Assembly (NCBI GenBank): GCA_014730285.1
Contig: WJIM01000046.1
Coordinates: 1-9,863, forward strand
Length of the DNA: 9,863 nt
Reading direction: 5' to 3'
Origin: Candidatus Zixiibacteriota bacterium
GTDB taxonomy: Bacteria > Zixibacteria > MSB-5A5 > JAABVY01
In this document: one piece after another, positions 1 to 4,621 of the stretch
Layout of the letters: each line of letters starts with the position of its first letter
How positions within the stretch are numbered: the stretch's first letter is position 1
Notes under the pieces: model-generated
What the model was told of the DNA's origin: nothing
The model's database searches: none
Seen by the model: the letters and a program-made list of their open reading frames with translations, nothing else
Position numbers and translations under genes: made by a program

Positions 1-39
1 ATAATATATTTGAACCCCTTTTGAATCAATGGAAGCCAT
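1..39 (-). CDS. start of an unidentified gene downstream of alr (partial)
   Basis: On the minus strand an ATG at 39-37 opens a frame that stays open to the window edge and begins MASIDSKGVQIYY. It is preceded by AGGAG with a 6-nt spacer, a good Shine-Dalgarno, and the ribosome site overlaps the alr stop codon. The alr stop and this ATG are only 9 nt apart, so the two genes are probably co-transcribed and translationally coupled. Thirteen residues are too few to assign a family. The G-V-x-I-Y-Y run faintly recalls the first strand of some alpha/beta hydrolases, but I would not rely on it. Confidence 0.6.
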   Translation of the reverse strand, partial: MASIDSKGVQIYY

Positions 40-48
40 AATAATCTC

Positions 49-1200
49 CTATATTATTTTTCTTGGAAGTAACGGATTGATTCTTGCCACAATTTCGTAA
101 TTGATTGTCTGCGCCCATGAAGCCATCTGCTCAGCAGTGATTATATCGCCGTTCTGGCGTCCCAGAAGTACAACCTCATCCTCGACCTTGACATCAGGAA
201 TATTGGTGACATCCACCATAATGTTATCCATGCAAACGCGTCCCCGCACCTGGGCGCGTTCGCCTTTTATAAGTACATAGCCCAGATTGGAAAGCTTGCG
301 GTCGTAACCGTCATAGTAACCGAGAGGAAGAACAGCTATTTTCGAGTCGGCAGTGGTGCGATAAGTACAGCCGTATCCGATGAATGATCCCTTGGGGACA
401 TGTTTGATTTGAGCGACCTTTGTCTTCCAGGTCAGGGCGGGAGTAAGAAGATTGTTCTCGCCGCCTGCCAGACGATATGAAAGATACGTTTCCTTGGAGG
501 GCCAGAGACCGTAAAGCGAAATACCGAAACGGATCATGTTATAGTGCGTTTTCGAGAATAAAAGCGATGCCGCCGAGGATGCTGTATGTTTTATCGGAAT
601 CTCGAATCCGGCATCTTCGATCTCGGATATTATCAACTTGTAGCGATCGATCTGCGACTGGGCGTATGAGTGGTCGGTTGTATCCTCGATATTGGCGAAA
701 TGAGTGGAGGCTCCTATCAATTCGATATTCTTGGTCTTTTTCAGGAGTTCTGTGAATTTGGGGAGCTCTTTTTCATCGATACCCTGGCGGTTTGTTCCGG
801 TTTCCAGTTTTAGATGGATTTTGGCTTTTTTAAAGATCTTCAATTTTTCCAGAAATTCGATAGTCTCAGTGTTATAGACAGTTAGATGAAATCCGGCCTC
901 AACAGCCTCCTGAAGCTGCTCGAAAGGCACATATCCGACTATCAGGATTTCGGGTGAGAAGTTGCCTTCATTGATTATAAAAGCCTCTTCCAGGCTGTGC
1001 ACTGCCAGAAAGGCAATCGTTTCGTCCTCGAGAATTTTGGCGATCTCCTGGTAGCCGTGCCCATAGGCATTGGCCTTGACCACAGCCGCGATTTTAACAT
1101 CGGAGCCGATCTTCTTTCGTATGACTCTGATATTATTCAGAATATTCTCCCGGCTGACCTCGAGCCAGCTTAAAGATGTCGAAATATTAGTGTTTTTCAT
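49..1200 (-). CDS. alr: alanine racemase
   Basis: PLP-dependent racemase converting L-alanine to D-alanine for peptidoglycan, acting in the cytosol. At 383 residues it has the normal family length. The PLP lysine lies in VVKANAYGHG (K42). The THFA motif is at 166-169, the catalytic tyrosine of the second domain in GYGCTY (Y276), and the CMDN motif at 323-326. The C-terminus reads YEIVARINPLLPR, close to the family's closing motif. The usual DTGMxR loop reads ETGTNRQG (133-140), a mild departure that keeps the arginine. The start is well fixed: an in-frame TAA lies seven codons upstream with no other ATG, GTG or TTG between. No Shine-Dalgarno precedes the ATG. It lies 54 nt behind the SDR gene and 9 nt ahead of another gene, so it is likely part of an operon. 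Confidence 0.96.
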   Translation of the reverse strand: MKNTNISTSLSWLEVSRENILNNIRVIRKKIGSDVKIAAVVKANAYGHGYQEIAKILEDETIAFLAVHSLEEAFIINEGNFSPEILIVGYVPFEQLQEAVEAGFHLTVYNTETIEFLEKLKIFKKAKIHLKLETGTNRQGIDEKELPKFTELLKKTKNIELIGASTHFANIEDTTDHSYAQSQIDRYKLIISEIEDAGFEIPIKHTASSAASLLFSKTHYNMIRFGISLYGLWPSKETYLSYRLAGGENNLLTPALTWKTKVAQIKHVPKGSFIGYGCTYRTTADSKIAVLPLGYYDGYDRKLSNLGYVLIKGERAQVRGRVCMDNIMVDVTNIPDVKVEDEVVLLGRQNGDIITAEQMASWAQTINYEIVARINPLLPRKII

Positions 1201-1236
1201 GTGGCTGAATATATGCTGTTATAAGTATAAGGTCAA
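1201..1236 (-). promoter_or_regulatory. sigma-70-like promoter predicting a leaderless alr mRNA
   Basis: On the minus strand TTGACC (1236-1231) and TATATT (1213-1208) are separated by 17 nt, each matching the consensus hexamer at five of six positions. The -10 box ends only 7 nt before the alr ATG, so transcription should begin at or next to the A of the start codon. This agrees with the absence of a Shine-Dalgarno. Read-through from the SDR gene is also possible because no terminator lies in the gap. Confidence 0.5.
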
Positions 1237-1254
1237 ATTTTAATAGCTTGTGTA

Positions 1255-2001
1255 TTATGTCAGAGAATATCCGCCGTCAACTACCAGCACCTGACCGGTT
1301 ACCCAGTTGGCCCTGTCGCTGCAGAGGAAGGCCACAACATCGGCTACCTCCTCGGGCTTACCGGCGCGGCCGTAAGGCGTGCGCCTGATCGCCTCGCCAA
1401 GCATATGTTCATAACTTTCGAAACTTTTAAGCGCATCCGTATCGATAAAACCTCCCGAGACTGTATTGACATTGATCCTGCGCTCGGCCAGCTCATAGGC
1501 AAGGTAGCGCGTTAAAGTCTCGATTGCCGCCTTTGATACTCCAATTGCCGCATACCCGGGGATATAGCGGTTCGAGCCGAGAGATGACAGGGCCACGATC
1601 TTGGAGCCGTCAGGCATCAAAAACTCCCCCTTCTGTACAAGGACCAGAAGCGCCTGTGCGTTGGTATGCATCGAAAGATGCCAGGCCTTATCGGTCATTT
1701 CGATTGCTCTTGTAGGCAGACCAAGTGCGGCATTGGATACCAGAACATCCAGCTTGCCCCATCTCTCCTTAATTTGTTCAAAAATGGGGGGGATGTGGTC
1801 GTGGTTGCCGACATTGGCCCTGACCGCAAATACATCGGTGCCATGTGATTTTAATTTTTCAACGGCAGCATCGGCATTTTTACGTGAGCGGAAATAATTG
1901 ATACAGACATCAGCCCCTCGCTCGGCCAATATTCTTGCGGTTTCAAGTCCTATGCCTCGAGTCGATCCGGTAACAAGCGCCTTCTTCCCTTTGAATTCCA
2001 C
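1255..2001 (-). CDS. fabL: SDR-family enoyl-ACP reductase, FabL-like
   Basis: A 248-residue short-chain dehydrogenase/reductase, probably the NAD(P)H-dependent enoyl-ACP reductase of type II fatty acid synthesis. The cofactor loop is TGSTRGIG (11-18). The active site reads SSLGSNRY then GYAAIGVSKAA, putting Y150 and K157 in a Y-x6-K spacing. That is the enoyl-reductase arrangement, not the Y-x3-K of ordinary SDRs. The block SSLGSxRY...VSKAA...LTRYLAxEL...SGGxIDTDALK closely matches what I recall of Bacillus subtilis FabL. It ends with the usual VDGGYSL segment. Translation starts at GTG (2001-1999), since AAGGAGG lies 5 nt upstream; the overlapping ATG at 2003 is in a different frame. A strong promoter precedes it and alr follows. 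An unrelated ketoreductase role cannot be excluded from sequence alone. Confidence 0.85.
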   Translation of the reverse strand: MEFKGKKALVTGSTRGIGLETARILAERGADVCINYFRSRKNADAAVEKLKSHGTDVFAVRANVGNHDHIPPIFEQIKERWGKLDVLVSNAALGLPTRAIEMTDKAWHLSMHTNAQALLVLVQKGEFLMPDGSKIVALSSLGSNRYIPGYAAIGVSKAAIETLTRYLAYELAERRINVNTVSGGFIDTDALKSFESYEHMLGEAIRRTPYGRAGKPEEVADVVAFLCSDRANWVTGQVLVVDGGYSLT

Positions 2002-2006
2002 ATTTT

Positions 2007-2013
2007 CCTCCTT
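2007..2013 (-). promoter_or_regulatory. Shine-Dalgarno fixing the GTG start of the SDR gene
   Basis: The minus strand reads AAGGAGG, then AAAAT, then GTG. The 5-nt spacing selects the GTG at 2001. The ATG two bases earlier is out of frame with the SDR domain. Confidence 0.8.
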
Positions 2014-2031
2014 GATAGTGTAATGTGGACA

Positions 2032-2060
2032 ATAATACTCTTAATAGTTTAGTTTGTCAA
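2032..2060 (-). promoter_or_regulatory. sigma-70-type promoter of the SDR-alr cluster
   Basis: The minus strand has a perfect TTGACA (2060-2055), a 17-nt spacer and TATTAT (2037-2032, five of six). The start of transcription should fall near 2025, giving a leader of about 24 nt that contains the AAGGAGG site. This is the best promoter match in the window and suggests strong constitutive expression. Confidence 0.75.
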
Positions 2061-2115
2061 TCGTTGTTTGCTTTAACGAGAATATAGACATCTTGTTCCG
2101 AATAGTGGGGTATAT

Positions 2116-2147
2116 AAAAAGGCAATGAACAGAAAACGTTCATTGCC
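2116..2147 (-). terminator. orphan intrinsic terminator on the minus strand
   Basis: A perfect 10-bp stem (GGCAATGAAC 2121-2130, GTTCATTGCC 2138-2147) with a 7-nt loop is followed, in minus-strand direction, by five Ts and then ATATA. It lies upstream of the SDR promoter, so it is not an attenuator of that promoter. No minus-strand gene ends nearby. It may stop an unseen small RNA, a vanished gene, or antisense transcription. Confidence 0.55.
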
Positions 2148-2490
2148 GTAAGTAAAAGTCGGTGGGACCATCTATATGAAAACTCGTTCGGCGGCAGTTT
2201 AAAGGGGAAATGATAAAATCAGATTTTTTGAAAATAAGAATTTGGTTAGTAGGACAGTTTATATGCGAATTAATTATCTATGATGTGGTTAATGCGAATA
2301 TGTAGCAGCATCCGATCGAATATTTGTCCATATTAATGACAGCAGGATGAATTGACATAAATAATCACATAACAATAGATTACAAAAATAGATTAATTTT
2401 ATCGACTATGCCGGTGTCGGAAAACTGGACACTATTTGACTCCATATCGTTTTTTATCTTGATGCTATTGTGTTGGAAGACAACGGATTA
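2148..2490. other. non-coding stretch, nothing identified
   Basis: About 340 bp of A/T-rich DNA lies between the orphan terminator and the promoter of the PEP-CTERM gene. I see no reading frame with a ribosome site, no RNA fold I recognise, and no convincing promoter on the minus strand that would feed the terminator at 2116-2147. The segment 2161-2210 is less A/T-rich than its surroundings and could be the end of a small RNA or a decayed gene, but nothing identifies it. Confidence 0.4.
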
Positions 2491-2497
2491 GACGAAA

Positions 2498-2513
2498 CGG
2501 CACAATATTTGTA
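2498..2513 (+). promoter_or_regulatory. sigma-54 (-24/-12) promoter candidate for the PEP-CTERM gene
   Basis: CGGCAC (2498-2503), AATAT, then TTGTA (2509-2513) fits the consensus TGGCAC-N5-TTGCA at nine of eleven positions. The invariant GG is at 2499-2500, but the GC doublet ten bases on is GT. Transcription would begin near 2524, leaving a 44-nt leader that carries the AAAGGAG site. PEP-CTERM genes in some Proteobacteria are known to be under sigma-54 control through PrsK/PrsR. No usable sigma-70 promoter is seen here. No activator site was identified. Confidence 0.45.
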
Positions 2514-2567
2514 TTGTTTATTAATCGTCATAACAAACCTTAAGATTCAACTCAAAGGAGTGGATTC

Positions 2568-3278
2568 ATGAAATTTAAAGCTTTCGTTTTTCTGGCGGCC
2601 TTGTTGGCCATGAGCGTTTCCGCTTTTGCACTTCCTGATCTTTATGTGGACGGTGTGAAGCAGGATGCAGTCGCAGATCCGGATCAGGACTACTTCCTCA
2701 ATCCTGCATACTGTCCCGGTAACCTGTGGACAGTTGATTTGATTGCCGAACAGACTCCCTGGTCTGATAGAAACAGTTTTGGCGTTTATTCCGACCTCGC
2801 CCTTAATGGCGGCGACGGAAGTGACAGGGACTATATCTTTGACCAGCGCGGCGGTCTCGATGTTTCCGTCGGCACCAGCGTGACAGTCGATCTGAGCAGC
2901 TATGGCACGGACCTTGCCGGCTTCTTCCTGTTTAATGATCTGGACGATGACGGTGTTTTTGATGCCGCCGGTGATGATGATGTCTTTCTGTTCTCAGAGA
3001 GATCATTGACCCTGCCGGATCCTCCGGGCTCTGATTATCAGTGGTTCAGGGGATACAATGTCCATACCTTTGGATATGCCAACTATGATTTTGGCGGCCT
3101 TAGTTTCTCGGGCAATTATGATCTTCTTCTCTTCATCGATGATGACCACGTAACTGGCGGCAACCAGGATCACAACGACATGGTTGTTGCCATGAGCTGT
3201 GTTCCGGAACCCGCTTCCATGCTGCTTCTGGGCCTGGGTCTTGCCGGCGCCGGTATCATCCGTAGAAGGAAAAAGTAA
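2568..3278 (+). CDS. PEP-CTERM sorting-domain surface protein
   Basis: A 236-residue exported protein of unknown function. An N-terminal signal peptide (1-21, KFKAFVFLAALLAMSVSAFA) is followed by an acidic, aromatic-rich body. The C-terminus is a textbook PEP-CTERM signal: VPEPA (212-216), a hydrophobic run (217-231) and a basic end RRRKK. In such proteins an exosortase (EpsH/XrtA type) removes the tail during sorting to the cell surface or exopolysaccharide matrix; no exosortase is in this window. Two aspartate-rich loops, NDLDDDGVFD (123-132) and IDDDHVTGGNQDHND (190-204), look calcium-binding and recall DUF4114-type proteins, a weak resemblance. AAAGGAG lies 7 nt before the ATG. It is probably monocistronic, with a sigma-54-like promoter ahead and a terminator behind. 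Confidence 0.9.
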   Translation: MKFKAFVFLAALLAMSVSAFALPDLYVDGVKQDAVADPDQDYFLNPAYCPGNLWTVDLIAEQTPWSDRNSFGVYSDLALNGGDGSDRDYIFDQRGGLDVSVGTSVTVDLSSYGTDLAGFFLFNDLDDDGVFDAAGDDDVFLFSERSLTLPDPPGSDYQWFRGYNVHTFGYANYDFGGLSFSGNYDLLLFIDDDHVTGGNQDHNDMVVAMSCVPEPASMLLLGLGLAGAGIIRRRKK

Positions 3279-3304
3279 AAGCTTTTTGCATCTCATTTTA
3301 ATGA

Positions 3305-3334
3305 TAAAAAAGGCAGCCAATGGCTGCCTTTTTT
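3305..3334. terminator. bidirectional intrinsic terminator
   Basis: An 8-bp stem (AGGCAGCC 3311-3318, GGCTGCCT 3322-3329) with an AAT loop is flanked by A6 on the left and T6 on the right. It therefore works for both the PEP-CTERM gene on the plus strand and the converging dockerin gene on the minus strand. Confidence 0.92.
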
Positions 3335-3352
3335 ATTACATGTCTTTTGGCG

Positions 3353-4414
3353 CTAACAATCGGGGATATCGTCCCCGTTAGTATCGCAGGGATTATCCCC
3401 GCCAATAAAGACATAGTTTATAATCCAAACCGCATCGGAAACATTGCATGTACTGTCGCAATTACAATCCCCGGCTTTTTCAGGAGCGGGAGGATCGCCG
3501 CCTATGAAAACATAATTGATAATATTAACGGCATCGCTGACATTGACATCCCCATCACAGTTGGCATCCCCGCAAAGGTCATGGTTTTCCAGAATGACAT
3601 CGAAAGTATACAATGCAAAGTTGGGGCATTGGCCATAAGCCCGAACGGTTATTTCATAGATTCCGGGATCAGCCGGAGCAAAGGTGAAGGAACCATCTTC
3701 GCTGATAGAAGCCGGTACGGGTGTATCATAGCAAAAATCGAAACCCTCTATTTTGTAGTATTCCGGATCGAATTCATGCGTGGCCTCAAACTGGAAGCTG
3801 ACTCCTTCGCAGTGCTTTCCAACCAGAACATCATTCTCTGGCACAACCGTAAATTCGTTAAATCCACAGGGGAGGATGGTTAAATCTATGCAAACCGGGC
3901 CCTGGCCGTTATTAAAAACGGGGCTGATAGAATCGTGCATTAAATCGTAGGCCCAGATCCAATCATGTGCACCCTGAGGCCCGCCGCATTTGTCGATGCA
4001 TATCTCACCATCATAAGAACATGACAGATCCAGAGTCAGCATAAACATCTCTTCAAGCGGACCGGGATTTACGTTATAGGGGTATACCGGATTATTTGAA
4101 ATATACACCGTATCCGACGGATAATAGAAATCTGATTCGGTGGTCCAAAACGGCAGATTATCCGCACGGCTGTCCGAAATAACCTGCAAATCGACTACCT
4201 GCACAAATGCATTTCCTGTGGCGGCTACCTTAAATCCTATGCTCATATATTCGATAAAATTATCATTTTCGCACAATACGGGAACTTCCACTGTTTCTGC
4301 ACCAACTCCCAGCATTTCAGTGCCGAAATCGATTTCAACCCGATTCTCTGCACTGACAAAGACTGGAATCAAAAGCAAAATCAGAGCAATCGTATAAAAG
4401 TTTTTTGACTTCAT
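3353..4414 (-). CDS. secreted dockerin-domain protein with cohesin-like N-terminal domain
   Basis: A 353-residue exported protein. The start is ATG at 4414-4412, because AGGAGG lies 5 nt upstream and a signal peptide begins at once (1-22, MKSKNFYTIALILLLIPVFV). A longer frame from a TTG at 4549 would overlap the promoter. Residues 26-180 look like a cohesin/CBM-type beta-sandwich (ETVEVPVLCENDNFIEYMSI at 40-59), by pattern only. Residues 186-275 look like an Ig/cadherin-like domain. The C-terminus has two dockerin loops (GDANCDGDVNVSDAV at 282-296, GDCNCDSTCNVSDAV at 315-329), each followed by an INYVFIGG helix. It ends in NPCDTNGDDIPDC. Seven cysteines cluster in the last 75 residues. No enzymatic motif is seen; a binding or scaffold role is inferred. 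It has its own promoter and terminator. Confidence 0.85.
   Translation of the reverse strand: MKSKNFYTIALILLLIPVFVSAENRVEIDFGTEMLGVGAETVEVPVLCENDNFIEYMSIGFKVAATGNAFVQVVDLQVISDSRADNLPFWTTESDFYYPSDTVYISNNPVYPYNVNPGPLEEMFMLTLDLSCSYDGEICIDKCGGPQGAHDWIWAYDLMHDSISPVFNNGQGPVCIDLTILPCGFNEFTVVPENDVLVGKHCEGVSFQFEATHEFDPEYYKIEGFDFCYDTPVPASISEDGSFTFAPADPGIYEITVRAYGQCPNFALYTFDVILENHDLCGDANCDGDVNVSDAVNIINYVFIGGDPPAPEKAGDCNCDSTCNVSDAVWIINYVFIGGDNPCDTNGDDIPDC
3356..3445 (-). repeat. dockerin-tail DNA repeat, copy 1
   Basis: This 90-nt segment, coding for the last 30 residues, aligns without gaps to 4625-4714 in the deiminase gene with about eight mismatches by eye, nearly all silent. It marks a recent duplication or gene conversion of the C-terminal module. 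Confidence 0.85.
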
Positions 4415-4419
4415 GGCGG

Positions 4420-4425
4420 CCTCCT
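4420..4425 (-). promoter_or_regulatory. Shine-Dalgarno deciding the dockerin protein start
   Basis: AGGAGG on the minus strand lies 5 nt before the ATG at 4414. It selects this start over a TTG-initiated extension of 45 residues that lacks a ribosome site and would bury the signal peptide. Confidence 0.85.
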
Positions 4426-4520
4426 GTCTGACTTTTTTGGCCCGAATGCCTTTCGGATGCCGTTTGATTTTTGATTTCCTTTGCAAGGTGTGAAAAGCTG
4501 GGCAGTCGCTTCCTGCAGAT

Positions 4521-4549
4521 AAAATAAGCAATATCACTTTATGAGTCAA
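4521..4549 (-). promoter_or_regulatory. sigma-70-like promoter of the dockerin protein gene
   Basis: The minus strand shows TTGACT (4549-4544), a 17-nt spacer and TATTTT (4526-4521). Transcription would begin near 4514, giving a leader of about 100 nt that includes two GGCAT direct repeats around 4448-4465. The upstream deiminase gene is terminated just before this promoter, so the two genes appear to be separate transcription units. Confidence 0.6.
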
Positions 4550-4570
4550 TATTCGATTTGCATTTCCCCC

Positions 4571-4601
4571 AAAAAAAAGCCGGTGCCTTCAAAGCACCGG
4601 C
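4571..4601 (-). terminator. intrinsic terminator of the deiminase gene
   Basis: A GC-rich 8-bp stem (GCCGGTGC 4579-4586, GCACCGGC 4594-4601) with a 7-nt loop is followed on the minus strand by eight Ts. It begins about 20 nt past the stop of the deiminase gene at 4622. Confidence 0.92.
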
Positions 4602-4621
4602 CTTTTGAATATATAGTTCAC

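Noticed and set aside
2001..2003. An ATG start for the SDR gene.
   Set aside because: It is out of frame with the SDR domain; the overlapping GTG is in frame and correctly spaced from AAGGAGG.
2341..2350. AGCAGGATGA shared with 8218-8227, considered as a repeat.
   Set aside because: A ten-base match is expected many times by chance in a window this long, and the flanks do not agree.
2436..2471. A sigma-70 promoter beginning TTGACT upstream of the PEP-CTERM gene.
   Set aside because: The nearest -10-like box is about 24 nt away and poor, while the sigma-54-type site is better placed.
3320..3883. A 187-codon plus-strand frame opposite the dockerin gene.
   Set aside because: It is the antisense of a well-supported dockerin domain, and its start lies within the terminator hairpin.
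4415..4549. A 45-residue N-terminal extension of the dockerin protein from a TTG codon.
   Set aside because: The TTG is the -35 box of a good promoter, there is no ribosome site there, and the internal ATG has AGGAGG and a signal peptide.
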